Positions 32,591-43,244 are shown, counted from the first letter of the stretch. The stretch is DNA of 64,000 nt from Ascarosepion bandense (GCA_037127315.1 JBBBDQ010000229.1:195001-259000); one strand, 5' to 3'. Numbers and translations: made by a program. The notes: generated from the sequence alone by a model not told the origin.

Positions 32591-32724
32591 TCGGAACATA
32601 TGTGGGAGTAATAATTCAAAGCATGGAGAATTGTTATAGCAGAATTATTAACGATACATTTTATCGCAAAATTACCAACAATATATTGAATGCATGCAAT
32701 TGTGTTGAAAATATGTTTAGCTAA
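32452..32724 (+). CDS. 90-codon ORF of unknown nature
   Basis: Open for 90 codons with mixed amino-acid composition (MYCECIYKIGTKMEW at the start, SNIADAFDFIKELK in the middle, CNCVENMFS at the end), unlike the low-complexity ORFs around it. The paralogous block at 11108 keeps the part encoding SNIAD but is frameshifted after it. No family recognised. It may be a decayed exon or a transposon fragment; no splice signals are convincing. Confidence 0.2.
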   Translation: MYCECIYKIGTKMEWRNILSPSHQIKTSNIADAFDFIKELKIDSSDFGTYVGVIIQSMENCYSRIINDTFYRKITNNILNACNCVENMFS

Positions 32725-33334
32725 AGTCATAAAATAATGTTCAAAATTTAAATTTTGATATTAAATAAGACATAAGCCACCTGCGCTAAACCAAATCAAC
32801 CAACCAACCAAACATAACTAACTTGTTTTTAAATATTCCTGCGTTTTCTTAGCGGTTGCCATCTCCGTGGGTTCTGCTGTTAAAACTGAGTCCGCTTATA
32901 AAACATCGAGCAGGACGTTTAGTTCTCTTAGGGTTATGGATGGCCTGATCAAAGATTTATCCATTCTCCAGGTTCCGTCCGGAATCCTTATTACAGAAAA
33001 TAGTGCCGGACAAAAAATAATAGTCAGACATGTATTGACTGGCAAACCACAATTGTGACACAAATAATTTCAGTCTTATGCACTCCAGCTATCGGGAAAT
33101 ATCTTCAATCTCTTCTTGTTCTACAAAAGAATATCCATTATACCGGAATATTACATTATCCTGAATTATATATTTCTCAATGAAGTTAATTTGTGCAGTA
33201 TTTTTTAATTTCATTAACTGCAAGTAATGTTCTCTTATAATTTGAATCCTATCTTGCAGGAATGATGTCTGTGGATTCTGGAAAATGTCATCGGAATAAA
33301 AGAAGCATCTACCAAAATTTTATGCTATGTTGGT

Positions 33335-33655
33335 GCTCTGTATGGCAGTGAAGTTTAATCCATCTCATCACAGATGGAGAAGAGCCTTGAAATAACAGAA
33401 ATATAGTTCTACAGAAGCATGCTAGGGACACCATTCACCGAACACGTCGGCAATAGAGAATTTTTTTAATTTGAAAAAAAAAAGGGGAATACGTAGATTC
33501 CTAAAGAGACAGTTAACATTTCTAGGACATATAATGAGGAAATAGGGCTTAGAAGAATTTGCTAATCTCAGACCATATTGAAGACAATTGGTACAGAGGA
33601 AAAAACGCAAAGCCTCCCTAACAACATTGTGTAAATTGTTGCAGAGCAGAATTAT
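33335..33655 (+). mobile_element. LINE-B 3' coding fragment
   Basis: Plus strand: a LYGSEV block, then FYRSMLGTPFTEHVGN and FLGHIMRK (33525-33545), matching the post-RT region of LINE-B. Stops throughout; an A-rich insertion near 33470. Confidence 0.65.
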
Positions 33656-33715
33656 GATATGTAGTAAAAATAATTTTTACTAAGGGCTACAAAGGACAGA
33701 ATGTTGTGAAAGGCA

Positions 33716-33976
33716 ATGATCCTTAGGAGGGAGAGAGAAGAGCAATTTGAGGAGGGGAAAAAGAAGGAGAGATATAGAAGTAGGGATGATAGAGTTGTTA
33801 TCAAGGAAGAAATGGAGGAGAGGGAAGAGCAATTCGAGAAAAGTAAGGAAAGAAAGGGTAAAAGAAATAGAGAGAGAGAGAGAGAGAATGGGTCAGAAGA
33901 ACAGAGGGGATATCAAGGAAGAAATAGGGGAGGATGCAGAAGAGCAATTCGAGCAAATGGAAAGAAAGAATCAAAG

Positions 33977-34018
<42 letters not shown>

Positions 34019-34330
34019 GTGCAGAAGAACAGAGAGGAAGGAAATAAAGGGTAAAAGAAACATAGAGAAAGAGAGAATGGGGGAGAAAAACAGGGCGAGA
34101 CGAAAAATAAATTGGGATTTCTTTTCTGGGGAATTTCATCTGGGGATTTTTTTCTTGGGAATTTCATGTTTTTCTGCAAGTGTTAAATTACTAAAACTAT
34201 TCCGTACTTTTGGGTTAGTTTTCTGTCCCAATTACAATATATCAAGAAAGAAATAGGGGAGACAAAAAAGCAATTCGAGCAAAAGGAGGGAAAGAAAGGG
34301 TCAAACACGCACACACACACAAACACACAC
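33716..34330. repeat. purine-rich tandem array (about 110-bp unit) with (GA)n
   Basis: The unit 'tatcaaggaagaaatgg(a/g)g' ... 'gaagagcaattcgag' ... 'gaaagaaagggt' occurs near 33796, 33909 and 34239, with a partial copy at 33729. (GA)n arrays lie at 33866-33886 and 33980-34014. The third unit is separated from the second by the left arm of the 34094-35519 inverted repeat, as if that arm inserted in the array. The 169-codon Glu/Arg/Lys ORF is a by-product. Confidence 0.7.
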
Positions 34331-35519
34331 ACACACAGAGAGGGGGAGAGAGATTGGGTGAGAAATATTACATAAAACTAGAAGATATCAATCGAATAAC
34401 TGCTAAGATATGTGAGACGTTATGTTTGCGAATAAGGATAATCTCTCACAGAAGCATAGTAAAAAGATTAGGGAACGCTCAACATTGAGGGACACTTGAG
34501 CTGTGGGGTGAACAACAATAAAAAAAAAGTATAATCAATCACCGAAAACAACTTAGTTGCGAAACATACAAGTTGGCTATGTTGTCAGAATAAGTCTTGG
34601 AACATTAATGCTTCTCTTCAGAACTAGGGACGGTACGCAGAAAAAGGTGTTTGCTAAAAAAAAAAAGATTGTTTTAAAAGGAGTATGCTATCAATCACCC
34701 CACGGTGGACACCCAGTAACCAGAAAAGAAAGAAGATTCTGTGTAGACAGTTTATAAATATCTACGAGGGTAAGTTAAAAATCATCCGCACTTTCGTCAT
34801 AACATGTAACATAACAAGAGTGCGGATAATTTTCACTTTTCCCCTCGTCTAGACTAAAAGTGTTTACAACTTGAAAAACGATAAAAGACTGAAATTAGAC
34901 TTAATATATTCAATGATGTCCTTTTTGTTATCGTTATTTATTAACGTTTTAGTGTAAAACTTCGTATAACATTTTATTTACCGCCCGTACATCGGAAGAC
35001 TAGTATTTACATTGAGTAGACTACGTTGATTGTACTCCGTTTAAAAACAGCTCAATTACCGAAGCACTTTCAGCGGCGTTCCGATTGTGCACTTAAACAC
35101 TGGGTAAAGACTAATGCCAAAATGTAATTAGTCTGGTAAAAACATGTCGGACTGATACAAATTTGTTTAATGAATAGCGGGTTTTGCCGAAAAGGCGACA
35201 TTCGAATTTAAGTAGAATTACAGAAGTTTCTTACGGATGAATTTGGAGAGTGTGGATAGGAGGTAAGACGCGACTCTGAATTTCCAGGGCAAATGAACAG
35301 CGCAAGGGAATCGATTAGGGTTGCAAAGAATTTATTAAAGATTTTCTACCATCTACAACTGTAATTGGGACAAAAAACTAACCCAAAAGCACGGAATAGT
35401 TTTAGTAATTTAACACTTGCAGAAAAAACATGAAATTCCCAAGAAAAAAATCCCCAGATGAAATTCCCCAGAAAAGAAATCCCAATTTATTTTTCGTTAT
35501 TTTATCTCTCGTCTCGCCG
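34094..35519. mobile_element. 1.4-kb element with about 150-bp inverted ends (putative DNA transposon)
   Basis: The left arm 34094-34235 and right arm 35361-35519 are inverted copies at about 90%. Outer ends are ggcgagac and gtctcgcc; inner ends are 'gtcccaattac' and 'gtaattgggac'. The right arm carries 17 extra bases near its outer end. The 1.1-kb interior has no transposase-like frame, so it would be non-autonomous. No clear target-site duplication was found. Confidence 0.6.
34763..34848. mobile_element. 85-bp palindromic mariner-type MITE
   Basis: Arms 'acgagggtaagttaaaaatc' + 'atccgcact' and 'agtgcggataattttcactt' + 'ttcccctcgt' are inverted copies flanking about 25 bp. The outer bases form a TA-like context. 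Such cgaggg... ends are typical of mariner-related palindromic elements; that link is inference. Confidence 0.65.
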
Positions 35520-36330
35520 GATACTGACGCAGGCGTATCCGAAAATGACGACTTTCTTATCTCATCATGCTTCCATTTAATCCTATTAATAATCTATAAA
35601 TATTGTTATTGTTATTATCAATATTATAATTCTTGCTATTTTTATCACTCAAATTTCTTTGACCTACTGATTGTATCTATATATTATAAGAGTAATATAA
35701 AATTATTACGTCACCTTATTTTTATTTTACACCGTTCATAATTATATAAATCATTATGTAATTATATATTATTCATAAATTAATTTCATCACGTCACAAT
35801 TAAACATATTAAGAAAGTCACTTTAGTTTTTTGCATAATTTTTATTTTCCCAATTACTTTCAATCTAAGAACATCTTCAGGGATGAAGTAATAAGATAAA
35901 AATTTATGTATTAGACAGTTATAGATTTTTTGTAAGCGTGTAGAACGCTCTCTGTTACCTCCAAATATTAAATTCACGGTAATTTAATTTATATTTGTAG
36001 ATTTTTTAAAATGATAATTTACGTGTTTTAAAACATTCTGTGATAATTGTAATTTAAAAATACAATTTACATATTTTAATATCTTTTATAGGCATTTAAA
36101 AAAATGTAGTTATAATCATAATTAAATTTATTCGATGTGGGTTGCAATTTCTTTATGTTTTTAGCTTCAAGAATTTGGAATTTTTTTTTCGTGATGTAGT
36201 ATTATGGATTAATATTTCTCTAAATCGGGAATGTGGTCAAGAAAGTTTATTTAAATGTTGTGCAGAAGATCTTGAATCTGGCATGTGTAATGTAATTCTC
36301 TTCGATAATGTTGTCGTCGTACACGTGTAA
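35520..36330. other. no confident feature
   Basis: 35845-35890 on the minus strand contains 'ctgaagatgttcttagattg' + 'aaag', the CTGAAGA...GAAA pattern common at PLE ends; too weak to annotate alone. The 62-codon ORF at 36142 is unassigned. Confidence 0.4.
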
Positions 36331-36333
36331 TTA

Positions 36334-36377
<44 letters not shown>
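36331..36377. repeat. (CA)n(TA)n microsatellite
   Basis: CA array passing into TA array. Confidence 0.95.
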
Positions 36378-36609
36378 TTGTCAGAGAAGGACATTTAAAT
36401 TGATAGACAATGTTGGTCTTTTGCAAAAAATAGTTGACGGAAAATAATTACTACCGATTATTAAATTGGTTGTAATAAATTTAGTAAAATAAATAATTAC
36501 TGAGATCAGTGGAGAATAATTTAGTGATTATGATTTTTACTTTTTTAACTCATTTATAATTAGAGTGATTTAATTGCCGTATAGTTAGGTATTTGGGCAT
36601 ATGCATTCA

Positions 36610-36813
36610 TATGCACACTTGTGAAAAGGTAGGGACCTGTCGCTTTTCCCTCCAGCTTTGGGCTAAATAGTAGAAGAGATTAGGTTACCTTGGTTGGTAA
36701 CAAGTCTACCGCAGTAGCCACCTACTACGGCAAAATCTTCTGGTCAGTAAGTTATTTTTCTTTTGAGACATGATCGCCTAACTGTGTATCACGTAAGAAA
36801 GTTAACTGACTGC
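36610..36813 (+). mobile_element. SINE-1, head-less copy
   Basis: From 'tgtgaaaaggtagggacctg' through 'accttggttggtaacaagtc' to 'gatcgcctaactgtgtatca' and the GACT end at 36813. The tRNA head is missing. Confidence 0.75.
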
Positions 36814-36822
36814 TGGTAGGTT

Positions 36823-37150
36823 GATATGTTTAAAGGAAGTATTATATTATTTTTGTTTTATGTTAATATTTTTAATAGGTCGTCAAATTTGTTCATCAGC
36901 TCTCATTACAATGACTTACTTAATCTTAAGATTAAGAAAGTCATTGTAATGAGAGCTTCTTTAATGATTCTTTTAATTCATTGTAGAAAATCTTTCCCGT
37001 GAAAGAGTTAACTTTTACACAGTTTGTGTAATCGCTATTTTGTAATAACAACAATAATCACTTTCATAATTAAGAATGCACTAGTTTATGCTACTCGGTT
37101 TTTTATATGGTGAGATAATAAATATATTATTATTGGTGTCTATCAATATA
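36823..37150. repeat. family-D repeat interrupted by a 58-bp palindrome
   Basis: Aligns with 27355-27660. The palindrome 36899-36956 (arms gctctcattacaatgactt.. and its complement, one mismatch in 29 pairs, centre aatctt/aagatt) has no counterpart in the 27-kb copy. Confidence 0.7.
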
Positions 37151-37473
37151 TCAAGGAAAGTACATTTACTGTTATATGAACTTAACAACAGAGTTTTTCT
37201 AGAAGTTTATTTTTATAGTTCATGTATTTTAATATGTCTTTGACTAAGGTAAGCGCATCCTGTTGTAATTTTCAATGAGGTATAGATGGATTGTTTTAAA
37301 TGTGCTTTGGAATTATAACAAAAATATATATAATATAAAGATACTATAAAAATAATGATTTATATCAATCGTTTTCTGTAGCTGTGACACTTGCAAATCA
37401 ATTTACAACATCAAGTTGTATTTAAAGTTTTTTGTGTTTTAAGATCTGGATTAGATTTTGAGATAAATTAAGT

Positions 37474-38440
37474 GTGCTTCCCAGGACAAAATGCCGAAAA
37501 GCATCCTGCTTTTGACAGCCAGTTTAAACTCAAATTCGCAAGAACACACAAACGAATTTCATGGAAAAACGAAAGAATTTATTCCTCGAATTAGGTAAAA
37601 AATCTGAAAGAAAAATGAACAAAACTGAGATGAGTCCAGTGCAACGAAGAAGAGAGTAATAAACGTAGAAAGGGAAAGGCTAGATACAGGGAAGGTAGTA
37701 AGCGAGAACAAGAAGAAAAAGAAAGGCTAATCACTCCTACCAGCAGCTATGAGGTGGCCTGATACAGTAGTAAAAGCGTTAAGAACTGCAAGCCAGAGAT
37801 TTTATTCAATTTAAATTTAAGGAAGCAGCAGATTCGAAAAGGCAGCTTAGCGTTAAGAACTAGAAAGAGACAATTTACAATATTCGATGTGGTAAAGTCA
37901 TGACTAAGCGGCTAAGCACATTCTGCATAGAAAAGTGCCTTATTTCTTTTCCAAAATATTTATTTTCCAAAATATCTATTTTAGAAAGAATGAGCAACAC
38001 AGAGATAAAGAGGCAACAAACTATTCGTTGTACGACAAATGCATTTACTCCATCGAATATTGTAAATTGTCTCTTCCGAGTTCTTAACGCTGAGCTGCCT
38101 TTCCGAATCTGTTGCTTCCTTAAACTTAAATTGAATAAAACCCCTACCTCGCAGTTCTTAACGATCGTGGCTGCTAGTAGGAGTTGCTAGTCATTTTTTT
38201 TCTTGTTATCGCTTACTCCCTTACTTGTATTTAGCCTTTCCTTTCTCTCTTTTATTTCTGTCTTCTCCGTCGCAGTGGACTCATCTTTGTTTTGCTCACT
38301 TTTCTTTCAGATTTTTTACCTATTTCGAGGAATAAAATCATTCGTTTTTCCATGAAATTCGTCTGTGTGTTCTTGCGAATTTGAGTTTAAACTGGATGTC
38401 TTAATCAGGATGCTTTTCGGCATTTTGTCTAGGGCAGCAC
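37474..38440. repeat. 967-bp inverted repeat, 400-bp arms
   Basis: The left arm 37474-37897 and right arm 38042-38440 are reverse complements at roughly 85-90% identity, including 'caaaatgccgaaaagcatcc', 'aaactcaaattcgcaagaac' + 'acaca', 'gaatttcatggaaaaacgaa', 'ggcagct.agcgttaagaac' and 'gagacaatttacaatattcg'. The loop is about 145 bp. Differences are scattered substitutions and small indels, so this is not a simple assembly fold-back. Neither arm encodes protein. Most likely a foldback or long-inverted-end DNA transposon. Confidence 0.85.
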
Positions 38441-39290
38441 AGTTAAAAATCAAAGTTATATGAAACGGCGGAGGCGAATCGTGCGTGTGAATACAGGGAC
38501 CAACAGGAAGAATCTGAAGATCCCGCCAAAGGAAAAACTCTCCCACGTGGCTTTATCAAGTAGCCGAGTGTGGATAAGAAAGAAAGAGAAGGGAAAACAA
38601 AATAAAAATAGAATAAACAACAGTAACAAGAAAGACGTCACAGCGAGACGAGAGGTAAAGAAAAAAATGGTGTTCGACTTAATTTGTCCTTGCTGATGGA
38701 AGGTCAGAATAACAAACGTGACACTAAGTTACCTCCCTTATATATCCCCGCATTAAAAAATTTTAAGTAACAGAGAGCATTAAACAATGTATAGCTGTTA
38801 ATATAATGTCGAGATGAGTAGCAGGAACATCCGACCAGATATGTCAACGATATTCACCGGGTAAAAGTGTTCAATATCAAAGATAGAATGCATGTGAATA
38901 TAAAAGTTGACACTAAGTTCAACGCAAAACAGCAACTATTTCTTGTTTGCATGCAATCTCCAGACCCTGAAGATTGCGTGTAAGGGACTATCGCCTCTCT
39001 GTGTTGACCTCACTGTACACTTTTTTTATTTATATATACATGTAGATATAATCAAATGTTAATTAATAGATTTTTAAATCCGACCTTATTTCTTCTTATT
39101 ATAAAATGTCATGCATTTGAGTAGACATTTCAATTTCTTTCTAATTGGGAAATCAAATTATAAACTACCGGTCTAAAGATAGAAAGTCTTACTAAATAAT
39201 GACGCCAGGGAGAAAGCGAACCCGTATTTCACTTTCACTACTTAAAACCACTTTTAAATTCAGTATACTCTAACTCTAAGTATATTCATC
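38441..39290. other. unassigned; small LINE-A piece
   Basis: 38812-38880 ('gcaggaacatccgaccagat' + 'atg') is a minus-strand LINE-A fragment like 25660-25735. The 78-codon ORF at 38460-38696 is basic and unrecognised. Confidence 0.5.
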
Positions 39291-39296
39291 TCTAAC

Positions 39297-39603
39297 GATG
39301 TGCGTTGCGGTGCGGTGAATATCGTCTCGGAACCAGAAATCGGAGAGCCGTGTTCTAATTCTACTTGGATTCATTTTATTCACTTACGCACAAATACTCA
39401 TGGGAAAGGTATATATTCATCTCTTCCTTCCAGCTATGGATTTAATAACCGGACAGATTGGGTTTTAAAGCCTTGGTTAGCAACCATTATATCGCAGAAA
39501 GGAATGGTAGCCTGCTGCGAGAAAATCTTCTGCTCAGTTAGTCATATATCGAAAGAGACATGATCGCCCAAGCTTGTATTACGTATGACACTTAACTGAC
39601 TGA
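39297..39603 (+). mobile_element. SINE-1, full length
   Basis: Head GCGTTGCGGTGCGGTGAATATCG region with box A; box B altered (GTTCTAATTC). The distal hairpin, the 'gatcgcccaagcttgtatta' block and the end ACTTAACTGACTGA are present. Confidence 0.85.
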
Positions 39604-39789
39604 TACTTTATCATTAGTCTCTGTTTCCGCCGGGAAGCGCATTTTCTTTAGTAGAGTTCTTGATTTCTAACATGAAAGTCAGCTTAAACATATTTGCAAA
39701 GCAGATATAACCTTTTTCAGTAAAATGAGACTTATGGTTGTGCGCATGTGCGTGATGTGTGAAAGAGAAAGAGAAAGAGAAACGATTAT

Positions 39790-40337
39790 AAAGCGTGGCC
39801 ATAATGTTCGTGTACACTTTAAAAAATTAATAACTTTATTTGTATTTGCGATAAAAAATAATTGGTAAAAAGGATTAGAAAAAAAAAGTAAATCTATATT
39901 TTTTAAGGTTTTATTGTAATTTTATTTAAGGTTCGACATGTCCTCCATCATTAGCAATACAAAGGGTAATACGATTTTGCAGTTCTCGGAAAACATTTGT
40001 CAACTGATTTACAGTGATGCCTGAAATCACATTAGTTATTTTAGCTTTCAAATCTACTAATGCACAATTGTTTTCACATGTCCCCATAAACAATCTAATG
40101 AGGTCAAATTTGGCGTAGGCGGGGCCAATAAAATGACCCACCCCTTCCGATCCAGCTGTTAGAAAATTCTTGATTTAGAAACTATCTCAAACGAAGCGCA
40201 AAGTGACAAGATGCTCTATTTTATTGAAACATCTTTCAGGTATAATTGTTCAAGCTCATGTTTTACAGATTGTTTCTATCACAAATAAAATAAAGTTATA
40301 AATTTTTAAAGTGTACACTGACTTTTGGACACACTGT
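39790..40337 (-). mobile_element. mariner-like element, internally deleted, both inverted ends kept
   Basis: The right end on the minus strand reads acagtgtgtccaaaagtcag + tgtacactttaaaa. The left end (39790 onward) reads a diverged 'aagcgtggccataatgttcg' + 'tgtacactttaaaa'. Both ends continue with 'ataactttattt' for about 60 bp of terminal inverted repeat. Between them lies only the transposase C-terminus. Flanking TATA at the right end fits TA target choice. Confidence 0.78.
39926..40141 (-). pseudogene. mariner-type transposase C-terminus
   Basis: The 71-codon block has LKAKITNVISGITVNQLTN, then VFRELQNRITLCIANDGGHV, the usual end of IS630/Tc1-mariner transposases (helical domain, then a G-x-H-[VIL]-E motif). 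The preceding 'D-L-x-P-x-D-F/L' catalytic block is only vaguely legible (KFDLIRLFMGT). The DNA-binding and first catalytic regions are deleted. Confidence 0.75.
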
Positions 40338-40584
40338 ATATAGAGAATGAGCAAAAGTACCACATAACTAGTACCACATAACTAGCTGATTAGTGTAGAT
40401 GGGGTTCGACACGAAAGAATTCTATCTAGATTAAGAAAAAGACTGATTTTTAACCTCCACTACCTTGCAGTCATATCCCCACAGAGAAAAGACTATGGAA
40501 GTAACTTCAAACAAAAAACTCTGAAGGCGGTTGGCTGTTCCCAAAGGAAGTGTTCTTCATTTTTCAAATAAAAGAAGGATCTGC

Positions 40585-40905
40585 AATATAATCAGTCTTG
40601 ACTTGGCATCTCGAGTTGAGTTATTTCTCATCGACGTGACGTGGCTTCTTCCTGTCTTTTCCGCGAATATTTCCACTGCTCTGATTAGCTTTTCCCCCTA
40701 GTGCCACATCCAAGTGGATTTAAGCGTGCTGCTAGTTTGGCATCTAAGTTACACCCTTTTGCCGATGGAACAGTTATATGCAGCCGCCACTTCTACTCCA
40801 GTCGATTATTTTCTCGCAATTCCCGCCTGTGGAACTTCTTTCCGCTTAGTTGATTCCTTTATAGATACAATCTCCAAAAATTTTAATGCCACGTAAATTT
40901 CAATG
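40585..40905 (+). mobile_element. LINE-A 3' coding fragment
   Basis: Plus strand, starting in the equivalent of DLAARLQSLSHRRDVAS and running to the C-terminal 'cctgtggaacttctttccgc' and 'tctccaaaaattttaatgcc' blocks. 5'-truncated and broken. Confidence 0.72.
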
Positions 40906-41069
40906 TTTTGTCTTCTTGAATCATGTTTATCTTTCATCCTTCCTTCAATGTTTAAATCGTTTGTTTTGTTTATCCTCTTTCCAATGTTGGAATGACATTG
41001 AATGATGTGCCGCCAGTTTTTCTTCTTTTATTCTTCTACCACGCTCATACGAACAACCATAACTCTCAT

Positions 41070-41071
<2 letters not shown>

Positions 41072-41122
<51 letters not shown>

Positions 41123-41500
41123 TATCGAGGCAGCAAGTAATTTTCTAAACATATGCTGTTAAATATAAGAGACAATGAATGTCTATTATGTTTAATCATG
41201 AGCCGTTCTAAACGTCGTATTTTTGCTTTAATTTCAGTTAAAAATAAAGACAAATTCTCCAACATTTGGATAATTATTTATTGGTTTTCTTCTAAGCTTT
41301 CGGCTAACATGAGCCATCTTCAGAGAGGTTGCTTAAACTGAAATATTATAAAATCCACCATCACCGACGAATTTTATTTTGTGTTGACATAAAACTCCGC
41401 TTGGCAACGGCAATAGTTACCAAAAACAATAAACGCAGTTCTTAAGTTTGCGATGCGTTTTTATGACGTCAAACCGCGTGGTAGCGCGAAATGATAACAA
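41072..41500 (+). repeat. (TA)n-headed dispersed repeat (copy 1), PLE-end-like
   Basis: After the (TA)n array at 41072-41120 the sequence is collinear with 61400-61760: 'gttaaatata', 'atgtctattatgtttaatca' + 'tga', 'gccgttctaaac', 'gctttcggct.acatgag', 'gatcttca', 'cgcagttc', and 'gacgtcaaaccgcg'/'gaggtcacaccgcg'. The 41300-41335 region on the minus strand reads CTGAAGATGGCT...AGCCGAAAGC, a CUGANGA-stem-GAAA pattern. Confidence 0.6.
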
Positions 41501-41684
41501 AACCATGTAGTCAAATGCAATATAATATGTTATTTCCTGTTTTAAAGTTGATTTTATTGAGTGTTGGTTGTTTAGATTTGATGTACATGGACTCCAATAT
41601 CTGCAGGTTCCTCTTACTGTGTGTATGAGTAAGGATCACCGTATTGTTGACCAAAATCTGTCTGATATTACCTACATGTTTATG

Positions 41685-41688
<4 letters not shown>

Positions 41689-41732
<44 letters not shown>
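41689..41732. repeat. (TA)n microsatellite
   Basis: Uninterrupted TA array. Confidence 0.95.
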
Positions 41733-41735
<3 letters not shown>

Positions 41736-41990
41736 CATGCGGTGTAGATATAGAAGATATATATATCCTGTACATACAGTGGTAGGATAACTCTCTAAGA
41801 GTGTCTTACTTCCTGCCAAACCGGTCACTACAATTTTTACTCTTCGAAAGTATGAATCCTAAAGAAATTTCTTCAAATTCTTACTCACTTTTCTCTCAAA
41901 TTCTTCTTGGCATGTCAGCGTTTTGATAGATGTTTTGCCCTATTTTTCAGTTCAGTCCTCAAAACATTGACAGTAAATGCCTACTCTTAT

Positions 41991-42127
41991 ACGCTCAACA
42001 CATTATTTTCGACTCGCTTACATGAAGCTAAACAAATGATACTTGTATCAGGCGCAATTTTCAAATCACGTAACGCATCTCGTCTTTTACCTTCATGTAA
42101 GCGAGTCGAAAATAATGTGTTGAGCGT
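41991..42127. repeat. perfect 37-bp inverted repeat, 63-bp loop
   Basis: Arms 41991-42027 and 42091-42127 are exact reverse complements over 37 bases (acgctcaacacattattttc + gactcgcttacatgaag). Confidence 0.95.
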
Positions 42128-42129
42128 TT

Positions 42130-42990
42130 AAAAATAATTCATTATCATTATTAAAGTAAGTCCTATGACTTAGTTTCGTCGTAGGATCGTTGCGGACGTT
42201 AGCACTTGACCAAATCATATATATCTAGGTTACGAACCTACTTCTGAAACTTGGGGAATCATCTTTCAATCTACTTAGAGATTTGTCGCAAATTTAAAAC
42301 TCCCCAAAACACTTTCGACGTAATCGTCAACTTTATACTCGTCTAGACGGCTGATGAACAGACGACAAAATTCCTTTTAAATCTTTAAATTCTGACTATG
42401 CTATAGAAGATTCGAGTTAAACAGGAACGCATCTACGATTACTCAAACTTCATAAGAATATATCTCGTGCAATTTCTAGCTTTTGAACCAGACAGGTAGA
42501 GAGGTACGGAGTGTCGACTTAACCTTAAACCAGGTAGAAGGGTGCCTGGTGTGACCGGTTGGGAAATACTAACAGGCCAAAATGTCAGCGCGTTCAGGTG
42601 TTTTCACCTCTGGCTCAGCCAAGTTATACAACTCTGCCAAAAATAGCCCGAACGCTACTTTGATAACTTTCAAGTATTAATCATTGAATTGAGATGAAAG
42701 TCGCTGAAGAAGACATTAGGAAACACTGTGCCGTTGAATTGTCGGCTTATGTTCGCGTATTTGTTTGTCGAAAGAATGTCTTTGAATTGCGTGGAATAGA
42801 AGGTAGATATCGACTGTCTCGGCTGTTTGTGCGGGTAAAAAGCACGCGTCTTCGCTACCACCACACCACCCAGCCTCGTCCCAACTGCATTATGTGCATC
42901 GATCAATCACTTAATGTTCGCTTTAGTACGAGTTTGTTATACTGGTGACAATTTTGTTGAAAGCCTGTCTGAGCCTGCGCGAGCGATGTT
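42130..42990. other. no recognised feature
   Basis: ORFs of 78-84 codons at 42670-42948 overlap on opposite strands; no domain recognised. Confidence 0.5.
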
Positions 42991-43244
42991 TGTCCAGAAG
43001 AAAAGCGGCACACCATTCAAAGTCATTCCAACATTGGAAAGAGATAAACAAAACAAATGAATTAAACTAAAAGCACGGAATACAAAGAATTCAACAAACA
43101 TTTATCAATCGGTGTAGCTTTTATTTTTCTTTTGCAGAAAAGTAAAGGAAACGCAGTTAGATAGATTCCGAAAACTTGAATGAGAAAGAGATAGAGCTGA
43201 AATCAGAGTGAGATTGAACAATAGACAGACATGAGCTGACTTAT

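Larger units (their letters stand above)
40950..43063. repeat. 70-bp inverted repeat pair spanning 2.1 kb
   Basis: 40950-41030 ('tttgttttgtttatcctctt', 'tccaatgttggaatgacatt' + 'gaatgatgtgccgc') recurs inverted at 42994-43063. Interior features include a (TA)n-headed repeat at 41072 and the hairpin at 41991. Could be the ends of a composite element or two copies of a short repeat. Confidence 0.5.

Noticed and set aside
32867..33058. 63-codon ORF with an upstream pyrimidine-AG as a possible exon
   Set aside because: No donor site or homology visible and the context is repeat-rich; too weak to call.
33747..34256. 169-codon Glu/Arg/Lys-rich plus-strand ORF
   Set aside because: It spans a GA-rich tandem array and then the inverted-repeat arm; overlapping ORFs exist in the other frames; no domain.
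41991..42127. microRNA precursor
   Set aside because: Perfect 37-bp arms with a 63-bp loop are unlike the imperfect, short-looped animal precursors.
12401..42361. Isolated CTGATGA-type strings at 4281 and 42352
   Set aside because: No stem II or GAAA follows at the right spacing, unlike the SINE-2 copies.
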